Shown here: one piece after another, positions 1-5,727 of the stretch
How the letters are laid out: each line of letters begins with the position of its first letter
Position numbering within the stretch: position 1 is the stretch's first letter
Source: JBHIDQ01 sp046760155
Lineage (GTDB): Bacteria; Chloroflexota; Dehalococcoidia; Dehalococcoidales; RBG-16-60-22
NCBI GenBank assembly: GCA_046760155.1
Contig: JBHIDQ010000052.1
Coordinates: forward strand, 1 to 10,076
Direction: 5' to 3'
DNA: 10,076 bases
Made by a program: the position numbers and the translations under genes
Notes under the pieces: generated by a model
Database searches by the model: none
What the model saw: the letters and a program-made list of their open reading frames with translations, nothing else
What the model was told of the DNA's origin: nothing

Positions 1-800
1 CATTCCAGTTTCCCGCTCAGATTTCCGGCCAGCATCTCCGCCTCTCCCAGAACCAGATAACCAGGGGTAGCTAACGAATCATACAGCATACCCAGCACTC
101 TTTCCTGAAGTTGCCTCTGGAAATAGATCAAAACATTGCAGCAAAATATGCAGTCTAGGTCCCAGAGAGACTGATGTATCACTGAAGTCAGGTCAAAAGG
201 GGAGAAATTGACCATTTGCCTAATATCAGCCCTCAGCTCATAGTTCTCACCATGATGGGTAAAATAGTTTTCTAGGATGGAACTGGGAAGACCTTCGACA
301 TCTTCCAGAGAGTACCTCCCGGCTTGCACTTCTTGCAAGGCCTCTCGGCTGATATCGGTGGCGTAGATTGAGATGTCAAAGTCTAGCTGTTGACGCGCTA
401 GAAATTCGGCCAGCAAGATGGCGATAGAATACGGCTCTTCACCCCGGGCACAGGCGGTGCTCCAGAACCTCAAGCTCCGTTTCCCCCGGCTTTTCTTGTC
501 GGAGACCAGTTCGGGTAGCACCAATCTGTCTACTTGTTGAAAAGTATAGGGACTTCTGAAGAAACGGCTCACTTTTATGGCGAGATACTCAGCGAATTTC
601 TGGTACTCCTCGGGGTGGGTATCCAGAAATCGTATATACTCCAGGCAGGTCTTCACTCCAGTGGCATGAAGCCTTCTCTCCAGACGGCGCATCACCGTGC
701 CGCGCTTATAATCTCGGAAATCATATCCCCCATCTCTATGCACCTTCTCCAGTAGTACATCAATAACGGCTGCTTCATGCTCGGTAACCTTACTCTCCAT
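1..800 (-). CDS. cheR: CheR-family chemotaxis protein methyltransferase (3' end beyond window)
   Basis: CheR enzymes use S-adenosylmethionine to methylate glutamates on chemoreceptors in the cytoplasm. The visible 266 residues hold the helical N-terminal CheR domain (about 1-75, with RRLERRLHATG near 40-50), then the SAM-binding motif WSTACARGEEPYS (113-125; the family form is close to WSAACSTGEEPYS), an acidic ATDIS segment after a strand, and FCCNVLIYF (219-227). The last motif is usually FCRNVLIYF, so a conserved Arg is Cys here. The ATG at 800 is the first possible start, because an in-frame TAA lies a few codons upstream; the ribosome site AGGGG is weak and somewhat distant. The gene has its own promoter and no other chemotaxis gene is in view. 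The C-terminus is cut by the window, so a fusion to PAS, CheB or kinase domains cannot be excluded. Confidence 0.92.
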   Translation of the reverse strand, partial: MESKVTEHEAAVIDVLLEKVHRDGGYDFRDYKRGTVMRRLERRLHATGVKTCLEYIRFLDTHPEEYQKFAEYLAIKVSRFFRSPYTFQQVDRLVLPELVSDKKSRGKRSLRFWSTACARGEEPYSIAILLAEFLARQQLDFDISIYATDISREALQEVQAGRYSLEDVEGLPSSILENYFTHHGENYELRADIRQMVNFSPFDLTSVIHQSLWDLDCIFCCNVLIYFQRQLQERVLGMLYDSLATPGYLVLGEAEMLAGNLSGKLE

Positions 801-824
801 ATCGAGTGCTACACCCCTGTTTAC

Positions 825-856
825 TTATATGCCAATTGTATTATTTATGCATATAA
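825..856. promoter_or_regulatory. Inverted repeat over the cheR promoter (putative operator)
   Basis: TTATATGC (825-832) and GCATATAA (849-856) form a perfect 8-bp inverted repeat with a 16-base spacer. One arm lies inside the -35/-10 spacer and the other just downstream of the -10 box, a typical place for a repressor site. An outer imperfect pair (CTACACCCCTGT at 809-820, ACAGGTGTAG at 874-883) surrounds it. No cognate regulator can be named. Confidence 0.4.
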
Positions 857-864
857 TTTGTCAA
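835..864 (-). promoter_or_regulatory. Sigma-70-type promoter of cheR
   Basis: Read on the minus strand, TTGACA (859-864) is followed after 18 bases by TACAAT (835-840). This is a perfect -35 box and a five-of-six -10 box. Transcription should start near 828, giving a leader of about 28 bases before the ATG at 800. Confidence 0.75.
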
Positions 865-967
865 TAGGCAATCACAGGTGTAGTTATTCAGCGAGTGTTA
901 AGCTCGTTATAGTAAAGTTTTGAAATGACAGAGGACACAAAATAAGACAAAGAAGAAGGTCAGGTTC

Positions 968-1218
968 GGAAGGATGGTGACGAAAGTTTAATTAGCCTTT
1001 TAAATATCTTTTCACGGCTCGCTCCAGGAAGAAAATGGCCACGTCGTCCCGCCGATATCTTCTCTCCCCCCGGGGCCCAATGCGATACGTCTTGATTAGT
1101 TTTCGGTCACTCCACCGCCTTACGGTACTGGGATGCACATTGAGAAGGCGAGCTACATCGCCGGTAGTTAACATATTGCTTATTTGTTCATAATGTGTCA
1201 TCGGGTTACCATCCTTCC
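968..1218. repeat. 11-bp inverted repeats bracketing the small HTH gene
   Basis: GGAAGGATGGT (968-978) recurs as its reverse complement ACCATCCTTCC (1208-1218). One copy is just beyond the stop codon of the HTH gene and the other overlaps its ribosome binding region. With one mismatch the match extends by three more bases. It may be a binding site pair or chance. Confidence 0.3.
992..1201 (-). CDS. Small MerR/excisionase-type helix-turn-helix protein
   Basis: This 69-residue protein is almost entirely one winged-helix DNA-binding domain of the MerR/excisionase (helix-turn-helix 17) type. The helix-turn-helix is LTTGDVARLL-NVHPSTVRRWSDR (11-33), followed by the wing GPRGERRYRRDDV (42-54) and a short basic helix. 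No effector or catalytic domain is present. The ATG at 1201 is preferred over a longer reading from 1252: it lies 4 bases after the stop of the preceding gene and is preceded by AGGATGG at normal spacing, while the longer form would overlap that gene. It is the last of three small genes that look co-transcribed. Proteins of this kind act as recombination directionality factors or small transcription regulators, but no integrase is near, so the target is unknown. Confidence 0.8.
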   Translation of the reverse strand: MTHYEQISNMLTTGDVARLLNVHPSTVRRWSDRKLIKTYRIGPRGERRYRRDDVAIFFLERAVKRYLKG

Positions 1219-1403
1219 CGGTAAATAATCTCTGGTTCAGCGTCATAACCAAACCAATGAGTGAATACGGCGTCTGGTGGAGCGTCTCTTAAAATACTCC
1301 CCTTCACATCCTCATATTGACCCTGATATTCAGGTACTTGCTCTCCCTCGACATCTAAGACCATAACCATGTCATTCTTAAGCCTAATAATTGTTCTAAT
1401 CAC
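1206..1403 (-). CDS. Conserved-looking hypothetical protein, 65 aa
   Basis: I cannot assign a function to this 65-residue protein. It has a short beta-rich, basic N-terminus (IRTIIRLKNDMVMVLD), a middle segment rich in acidic residues and Gln, and an aromatic C-terminus (HWFGYDAEPEII). There is no signal peptide, membrane helix or cysteine. The start is GTG at 1403, supported by a strong ribosome binding site, AAGGAGGGTG, just upstream. Its stop is 4 bases before the ATG of the helix-turn-helix gene and it begins 21 bases after the small membrane protein gene, so the three probably form one transcript. The good ribosome site and tight packing argue that it is really translated. Confidence 0.65.
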   Translation of the reverse strand: MIRTIIRLKNDMVMVLDVEGEQVPEYQGQYEDVKGSILRDAPPDAVFTHWFGYDAEPEIIYREGW

Positions 1404-1424
1404 TTCACCCTCCTTACTTTTTGT

Positions 1425-1631
1425 TTATTTTTCTTTTATCCGCCGCTGAATTATCACTGAGACTAGGAATAGGGCTAGCCCATAAGATAGCCATATAAAG
1501 GTAAGTTCAAAGATGAACTCAGCCGCTAATCCCCATCGGACTATTACCCGACTTAGCTCTATCGGTGCGTACATCGTTAGCAGACAGACCAGCAATATTA
1601 ATAGACTTCTTAATCTATTCGTTCGGCTCAC
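1425..1631 (-). CDS. Small membrane protein, 68 aa, two predicted TM helices
   Basis: The protein starts with a basic stretch (MSRTNRLR), has a hydrophobic helix at about 9-24 (LLILLVCLLTMYAPIE), a short loop, a second hydrophobic stretch at about 35-60 (AAEFIFELTFIWLSYGLALFLVSVII), and ends in a basic tail (QRRIKEK). Charges suggest both ends are cytoplasmic. The start is GTG at 1631, with only a weak ribosome site (AAGTGA). It is first of the three small genes. I found no convincing promoter upstream: TTAACA is present on the minus strand but no good -10 box sits at the right distance. No family is recognised. Confidence 0.55.
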   Translation of the reverse strand: MSRTNRLRSLLILLVCLLTMYAPIELSRVIVRWGLAAEFIFELTFIWLSYGLALFLVSVIIQRRIKEK

Positions 1632-1750
1632 TTCACTTTCATCTTAGGCTACCAGAATTAATTGCCCATAAAATCAGCATTTAAACTCTGTTAAAATCAG
1701 ATGGGTTAGCTAAGGCTGGCCTTTTCTTGGCTCTCTCTCCTAAAATAAAT

Positions 1751-1795
1751 TCCCCCCTCTCCCTAAAGAGAGGGGGGATCAAGGGGGTAGGTCAG
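1751..1795. repeat. GC-rich hairpin repeat, copy 1
   Basis: A perfect 11-bp stem (TCCCCCCTCTC at 1751-1761 with its complement at 1768-1778) closes a six-base loop, CCTAAA. It is followed by the tail TCAAGGGGGTAGGTCA. The same layout, a G-run hairpin then GAT(C/T)AAGGGGG and a GGGGGT(G)AGGTCA tail, recurs at 4740-4817. No T-run follows on either strand, so an ordinary terminator is unlikely. It resembles dispersed intergenic palindromic repeats. Confidence 0.6.
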
Positions 1796-1817
1796 GAAAT
1801 AGTCTCTTTTTCAACGG

Positions 1818-1846
1818 TTGATTTGTCATGATGGGAGGGGTATAAT
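1818..1846 (+). promoter_or_regulatory. Sigma-70-type promoter of the EF-Tu domain II-like gene
   Basis: TTGATT (1818-1823), a 17-base spacer and a perfect TATAAT (1841-1846). Transcription should begin near 1853, leaving a leader of about 45 bases with the ribosome site AAGGAGGG. Confidence 0.75.
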
Positions 1847-1897
1847 GGCAAAAAACGAGGCAGTAAACTTTAGACTGATTTGCAAGGAGGGAGTCAG

Positions 1898-2152
1898 ATG
1901 CCTGAGGAAGAAATCGGCAAGGTAAGTGACTTCTTTGCCCACCCGGTAGTCGCTGGCATTGAGCTAACCGGGACTCTGAAAGTGGGTGACCAAATCCATA
2001 TCAAGGGGCACACTACTGATATGGAACTCACCGTTGGCTCGATGCAGATTAACAATGTGAACGTGAATGAAGCTAAAGCCGGGGACGCCGTTGGGGTCAA
2101 GGTCAGCGAGCGGGTAAGACGAGGGGATACCGTCTATAAAGTTACCGACTGA
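1898..2152 (+). CDS. Translation elongation factor-like protein (stand-alone EF-Tu domain II barrel)
   Basis: This 84-residue protein matches the beta-barrel second domain of translational GTPases (EF-Tu domain II type) but has no GTPase domain. Key features are the VAGIELTGTLKVGDQIHIKGHTTD region (about 18-41), which resembles the entry strands of the barrel, then GSMQINNVNVNEAKAGDAVGVKV (about 47-69) and RRGDTVYKV at the C-terminus. Such short proteins are often annotated as translation elongation factor-like; their role is not established. The ATG at 1898 is chosen over an upstream TTG at 1880 because AAGGAGGG sits 5-6 bases before it. It is a single-gene unit with its own consensus promoter, convergent with the riboflavin operon. 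The high quality of promoter and ribosome site suggests strong expression. Confidence 0.82.
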   Translation: MPEEEIGKVSDFFAHPVVAGIELTGTLKVGDQIHIKGHTTDMELTVGSMQINNVNVNEAKAGDAVGVKVSERVRRGDTVYKVTD

Positions 2153-2209
2153 ATTAGACCAATACGAGACCTTATCTAATTGTTACTTTTTACGGGTTTT
2201 AAGGTTGAA

Positions 2210-2677
2210 CTAGCCGATGGCTCTGATGAGGTTGGCCATTTCAATGGCACTCACCGCGGCATCAAAGCCTTTATTGCCCGCTTTGGTTCCAGACCGTTCG
2301 ATAGCTTGTTCCAGAGTATCAGTGGTGATGATGCCGTAGGCCACCGGTAGACCGCTCTCCAGGTTTATTCTGGCAATACCCTTGGTAACTTCAGCAGCAA
2401 TGTATTCCCAGTGAGGCGTGCCACCCCGGATCACCGCGGCCAGGCAGATGACAGCATCATATCTTTTGGACTGGGCTAATTTCTGCGCCACCAGAGGGAT
2501 TTCAAAGGAACCGGGTACCCAGGCGACCTCGATGTCTTCTTCATTGACTCCGTGGCGGAGGAGTGCATCCTGGGCTCCTTCCAGCAGTTTCTGGGTAAAG
2601 AATTCATTGAAGCGGGAGACGACCAGTCCAAACTTCAGTCCTTTGCCTTGTAGCATACCCTCAAAGCGTTTACCCAT
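2210..2677 (-). CDS. ribH: 6,7-dimethyl-8-ribityllumazine synthase (riboflavin synthase beta chain)
   Basis: RibH condenses 5-amino-6-ribitylamino-uracil with dihydroxybutanone 4-phosphate to give lumazine, the step before riboflavin. At 155 residues it is full length. Recognisable parts are VSRFNEFFTQKLLEGA (20-35, substrate pocket Phe-Asn), WVPGSFEIPL (53-62), AAVIRGGTPHWEY (80-92, with the catalytic His in TPHW), GIITTDTLEQA and ERSGTKAGNKG (about 128-138, phosphate-binding Arg and Lys). Trp replaces the usual Phe after the His. The ATG at 2677 is preceded by AAGGAGA at good spacing. It is the last gene of the rib operon, 32 bases after ribBA. These enzymes normally assemble into pentamers or 60-mer capsids. 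Confidence 0.96.
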   Translation of the reverse strand: MGKRFEGMLQGKGLKFGLVVSRFNEFFTQKLLEGAQDALLRHGVNEEDIEVAWVPGSFEIPLVAQKLAQSKRYDAVICLAAVIRGGTPHWEYIAAEVTKGIARINLESGLPVAYGIITTDTLEQAIERSGTKAGNKGFDAAVSAIEMANLIRAIG

Positions 2678-2709
2678 TATCTTCTCCTTGATTTTTATTT
2701 ATCTTAACC

Positions 2710-3930
2710 CTAATTATCTGGGGTAGTCTTCGGTATTTTTAAGAGGTGGCCTAACTTTTTCTGTTTTGTCTCCAGGTAACGACTGTTAAATGGGTTGGGA
2801 GAGGCAATAATCGGCACTGTCTCTACCACCTTTAGTCCGTAACTTTCCAATCCGATCACTTTCTTGGGATTATTGGTCAGCAAGCGGATGTTGCGTAAGC
2901 CCAGTTCGGCTAGAATTTGGGCACCGACGCCGTAGTCGCGCAGGTCGGGGGCAAAACCTAGGGATAGATTGGCTTCAACAGTGTCCAGTCCTTTATCCTG
3001 AAGGGCATAAGCCCGAATTTTGTTGTGGATACCAATGCCTCGTCCTTCCTGTCTCATATAGAGGAGAACGCCTCGTCTCTCATCAGCAATGCTTTTCATG
3101 GCGAGATTAATCTGCTCACCACAATCGCAGCGAAGACTGCTGAATACTTCGCCGGTAAGGCATTGACTGTGAACTCTGACTAAGACCGGTTCATCGGTGG
3201 CGACATCTCCCATCACCAGCGCTAGGTGTTCATCAGGGTCAATATCACTGCGGTAAGCAATGGCGGTGAATTCACCGTAAACGGTGGGTAGCTTGGCTTC
3301 AACGACCCGGTGCACCAGCCTTTCGTGACGATAACGGTAAGCGATAAGGTCAGCCACTGACACGACTTTAATCCCAAACCGCCTGGCCATTACCTTGAGC
3401 TGAGGCAGCCGTGCCATCGAGCCATCTTCACTCAAAATTTCGCAGATAACCCCGGCGGGATAGAGACCAGCCAAGCGGGCTAAATCAACTATCGCTTCAG
3501 TATGCCCTGCTCGCACCAGAACACCACCTTCTCGGGCGCGTAGTGGGAACATATGCCCCGGCTGGACGAGGTCATCGGGCTTGGTCGCTGGATTAAGTAC
3601 CGTTTTTATTGTCTTGGCTCGGTCGGCAGCTGAAATACCGGTGCTTACCTTGTGTTTCGCTTCAATCGATACCGTAAAGGCGGTGGCAAACTTGGAGGTA
3701 TTATTGGCTACCATCATGGGAATCTTCAGTTCATCCAGCCGTTTGCCGATGATGGGCAGGCAAATGAGTCCTCTACCCTGCCGCGCCATGAAGTTAATCG
3801 CTGGCGCGGTGACTTTCTCGGCAGCCATCGCTAGGTCACCTTCGTTCTCTCTATCATCATCATCGACGATGATGATGAACTTGCCTGCCTTGATATCCTC
3901 AATGGCTTCTGGAATGCTGGCTAGTCCCAT
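2710..3930 (-). CDS. ribBA: Bifunctional 3,4-dihydroxy-2-butanone 4-phosphate synthase / GTP cyclohydrolase II
   Basis: This 406-residue fusion starts both branches of riboflavin synthesis. The RibB half (about 1-200) makes dihydroxybutanone phosphate from ribulose 5-phosphate; it shows the acidic metal and substrate motif DDDDRENEGD (23-32), TGISAADRA (97-105) and RAGHTEAIVDLARLAG (140-155). The RibA half (about 205-406) opens GTP; it has the zinc-binding cysteines Cys257, Cys268 and Cys270 (C-x10-C-x-C), RQEGRGIG (293-300) and LLTNNPKK near the C-terminus. Both halves look intact. The ATG at 3930 is preferred over an upstream TTG at 3951 because AGAGGTGA precedes it and known proteins begin close to this point. 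It sits 27 bases after ribE and 32 before ribH. Confidence 0.96.
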   Translation of the reverse strand: MGLASIPEAIEDIKAGKFIIIVDDDDRENEGDLAMAAEKVTAPAINFMARQGRGLICLPIIGKRLDELKIPMMVANNTSKFATAFTVSIEAKHKVSTGISAADRAKTIKTVLNPATKPDDLVQPGHMFPLRAREGGVLVRAGHTEAIVDLARLAGLYPAGVICEILSEDGSMARLPQLKVMARRFGIKVVSVADLIAYRYRHERLVHRVVEAKLPTVYGEFTAIAYRSDIDPDEHLALVMGDVATDEPVLVRVHSQCLTGEVFSSLRCDCGEQINLAMKSIADERRGVLLYMRQEGRGIGIHNKIRAYALQDKGLDTVEANLSLGFAPDLRDYGVGAQILAELGLRNIRLLTNNPKKVIGLESYGLKVVETVPIIASPNPFNSRYLETKQKKLGHLLKIPKTTPDN

Positions 3931-3957
3931 GCTCACCTCTAATTTAATCAAGATGGA

Positions 3958-4587
3958 TTACTTTACTGGAAAGCCGTGCTCCGCTAAAAATTCCGCCGTT
4001 ATCCTGGTGCGGTGAGGCTGGCTGAGTTGCTCCACGTATTTGGCAATGATATCCACTTCCAGATTCACCAGGTCGCCCACCTTTTTGTTACCCAGTATGG
4101 TGTGCTGCCGGGTATACTCAACAATTGAAACCCAGAATGAGCTAGTGTCTTTATCGGTGATGGTTAGACTAACTCCGTCAACGGCAATAAATCCCTTGGG
4201 CACGATAAAGCGCATCACTTCAAGCGGAGCTTCAAATCCAAGCCGCATTGCCTCGCCATCCCAGACAACCGAAGCTATCCTTCCAGTGTCATCCACGTGC
4301 CCCTGGACTAAATGCCCACCTAACTGTCCACCCAGAGTCAGCGGGCGTTCCAGATTAACGCCATCCCCGGCCTTCAAGAGACCCAGATTGGTCCGCTTTA
4401 GCGTCTCCGGCATAACATCAACGGAAAACGAATCAGCGGTAAAGTCGGTGACTGTCAGGCAAGCCCCGTTCACCGCCATGCTGCCACCAAGCTCTAAACC
4501 GGTTAGTGTTTTACTGGCGCCAATAACCAGGCTTCCGGCTTGTGCCGAAATAACTTTACCTACCTCTTCAATAATTCCGGTAAACAC
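3958..4587 (-). CDS. ribE: Riboflavin synthase alpha chain
   Basis: Riboflavin synthase dismutates two lumazine molecules to riboflavin and the pyrimidine precursor. The 209 residues form the family's two internally duplicated lumazine-binding barrels. The first begins with MFTGIIEEVG and holds VNGACLTVTDF; the second begins at GHLVQGHVDDTG (about 90-102) and holds VDGVSLTITDKD. The C-terminal helix is present. The start codon is GTG at 4587, placed by the universal MFTGI N-terminus, with AAGGA 7 bases upstream. It is the first gene of the operon, 29 bases downstream of the predicted transcription start. In many bacteria ribD precedes this gene; here it does not. The symbol ribC is used for the same enzyme in E. 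coli. Confidence 0.95.
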   Translation of the reverse strand: MFTGIIEEVGKVISAQAGSLVIGASKTLTGLELGGSMAVNGACLTVTDFTADSFSVDVMPETLKRTNLGLLKAGDGVNLERPLTLGGQLGGHLVQGHVDDTGRIASVVWDGEAMRLGFEAPLEVMRFIVPKGFIAVDGVSLTITDKDTSSFWVSIVEYTRQHTILGNKKVGDLVNLEVDIIAKYVEQLSQPHRTRITAEFLAEHGFPVK

Positions 4588-4622
4588 GCTAATTCCTTAA
4601 CATAAAAAATACAGGTTTTGCT

Positions 4623-4651
4623 ATTCTAACACCTCTTTCCCAGAAGTGCAA
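4623..4651 (-). promoter_or_regulatory. Sigma-70-type promoter of the rib operon
   Basis: On the minus strand TTGCAC (4646-4651), a 17-base spacer, then TAGAAT (4623-4628). The start near 4616 gives a leader of about 29 bases, too short for an FMN riboswitch; none of the conserved riboswitch blocks is seen upstream either. Confidence 0.7.
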
Positions 4652-4683
4652 TATGAACTTGCTTGGCAATCCGTTTCCCTTCA

Positions 4684-4729
4684 ACCCCCCTCCTCATAGG
4701 GGGTGTTTAAGAGGGGCGCAGCCCCTCTT
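4684..4729. repeat. Two adjacent GC-rich hairpins
   Basis: The first hairpin pairs ACCCCC (4684-4689) with GGGGGT (4699-4704) across a nine-base loop. Five bases later AAGAGGGGC (4709-4717) pairs perfectly with GCCCCTCTT (4721-4729) across the loop GCA. They lie between the SIMPL gene and the rib promoter. On the minus strand they could slow polymerase leaving the SIMPL gene, but no T-run follows. Confidence 0.55.
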
Positions 4730-4739
4730 CCAAAATCCC

Positions 4740-4817
4740 TCCCCCTTCCCCTTATCAAGGGGAAGGGGGATTAAGGGGGATAGGGTTACCAAATAAAAGT
4801 TAAAGGGGGTGAGGTCA
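4740..4817. repeat. GC-rich hairpin repeat, copy 2, with extended tail
   Basis: A perfect 14-bp stem (4740-4753 with 4757-4770) closes a three-base loop, ATC. The tail reads TTAAGGGGGATAGG and, after about 24 bases, AAAGGGGGTGAGGTCA. The parts match copy 1 at 1751-1795 (GATCAAGGGGGTAGGTCA), as if copy 2 carries an internal expansion. It may attenuate transcription from the SIMPL gene, which ends at 4834. Confidence 0.6.
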
Positions 4818-4833
4818 ATAAACAATCTCATTA

Positions 4834-5604
4834 CTACTCAATACTGTACGCTACCTGAACCGTCAGGCGAATTTCAGTTTCTCCGGGGCTAATTGGTGTT
4901 GGTGCCATCGCTGGTGCCGGTATTGGTGCTTCAAGATAAGCCTCACGTACCACAGGTAGGGGACCACCTTCACTAATAAAGGTCAGCTTACCCAGCTTAA
5001 CGCCACCTAAGTCGGCCAACTGCTTGGCTTTAGCTTCAGCATCAGCCATGGCTTTTTCTCTGACCTCTTTATGGTAGGGGGTGGGGTCGTCTACGGTGAA
5101 GCTTATGTTGTTTATTCCAATGTAGTCGCCACCGACTTTGGCCACGGCATCAATTATGGCTCCAGCATCATCTACTTCTCTGACCTTGGCCGTGACCGTG
5201 TTGGATACCCGGTAGCCGATAAGCACTTCCCTGGCTTCCTGGTCTGACCATCTTCTCACTGGGTAGATACTGAAACGTCGGGTTTGAATATCTTTCTTGG
5301 CGACACCTTGGTTATCGAGCTCTTCGAGTACGTCGGTCATTACTGTAGCCGCATAGCTTTGTGCCCCGGCCACGGTATCTGACTGAACCTCTACTCCTAA
5401 GTCAAGAATAGCCACATCAGGAACCACGCTAACCTTTCCCTCTCCGCTTACCCAGATGCCGGTACTTTGCTGACTGAAAATGCCACTTAATGATTGAGCA
5501 ACTTCGGGCGCAGAAGCTGGTGGTGATAGAGTTTTACAGCCAGTCATACCTATAGCAATAACCACCAGTGCCAAACAAATCGCCAGTAATAATCTCCATC
5601 TCAT
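4834..5604 (-). CDS. SIMPL-domain (DUF541) lipoprotein
   Basis: This 256-residue protein belongs to the SIMPL/DUF541 family (YggE and BP26 relatives), found in cell envelopes and linked in some species to oxidative stress; the biochemical role is not known. The N-terminus is a lipoprotein signal: basic MRWR, a hydrophobic core, then MTGC with the acceptor Cys at 23. The mature domain starts near residue 50 (GIWVSGEGKVSVVPDVAILDLGV) and contains the typical helix YAATVMTDVLEELDNQGV, the strand pair IQTRRFSIYPVRRW, a VSNTVTAKVREV segment and a long Ala/Lys-rich helix (EVREKAMADAEAKAKQLA). A Pro/Ala-rich loop precedes the last strand. The ATG at 5604 has GAGGTGAT upstream. It is a single-gene unit with its own promoter. 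Confidence 0.88.
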   Translation of the reverse strand: MRWRLLLAICLALVVIAIGMTGCKTLSPPASAPEVAQSLSGIFSQQSTGIWVSGEGKVSVVPDVAILDLGVEVQSDTVAGAQSYAATVMTDVLEELDNQGVAKKDIQTRRFSIYPVRRWSDQEAREVLIGYRVSNTVTAKVREVDDAGAIIDAVAKVGGDYIGINNISFTVDDPTPYHKEVREKAMADAEAKAKQLADLGGVKLGKLTFISEGGPLPVVREAYLEAPIPAPAMAPTPISPGETEIRLTVQVAYSIE

Positions 5605-5642
5605 TAATTAATCACCTCAAAAATATTATTCCACTATTGAAA

Positions 5643-5671
5643 AGTATAGCTAAAGACTAGGGTAAAATCAA
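5643..5671 (-). promoter_or_regulatory. Sigma-70-type promoter of the SIMPL lipoprotein gene
   Basis: On the minus strand TTGATT (5666-5671), a 17-base spacer and TATACT (5643-5648). The predicted start is near 5636, about 32 bases before the ATG at 5604. It lies directly after the acr3 stop codon region, so the SIMPL gene is separable from the ars genes. Confidence 0.7.
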
Positions 5672-5727
5672 GGAAACCTCAGTCTCCACGTTAGGTAACG
5701 CTACTGCCAATATACTTGGTGGTTCCG

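Noticed and set aside
1632..1740. Promoter for the three small genes
   Set aside because: TTAACA is present on the minus strand, but no -10 box better than three of six matches lies at 16-18 bases.
2152..2181. Possible bidirectional terminator between the EF-like gene and ribH (AATTAGA pairing with TCTAATT, then a short T-run)
   Set aside because: The stem is only 7 AT-rich pairs with a 16-base loop, so it would be unstable; the T-run starts several bases later.
3931..3951. TTG start for ribBA giving seven extra residues
   Set aside because: The ATG at 3930 has a good ribosome site, AGAGGTGA, and matches the usual N-terminus.
4040..4600. Long open frame on the plus strand opposite ribE
   Set aside because: It is the antisense shadow of a well-conserved gene, has low-complexity Ser/Thr/Pro content and no recognisable domain.
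4684..4817. CRISPR array or attenuator
   Set aside because: The three hairpins have different sequences and spacings, with no constant repeat or unique spacers, and no coding leader peptide is visible.
5672..5727. Terminator after acr3 (CGTTACCTAACG on the minus strand)
   Set aside because: The stem is five pairs with a two-base loop and no T-run follows.
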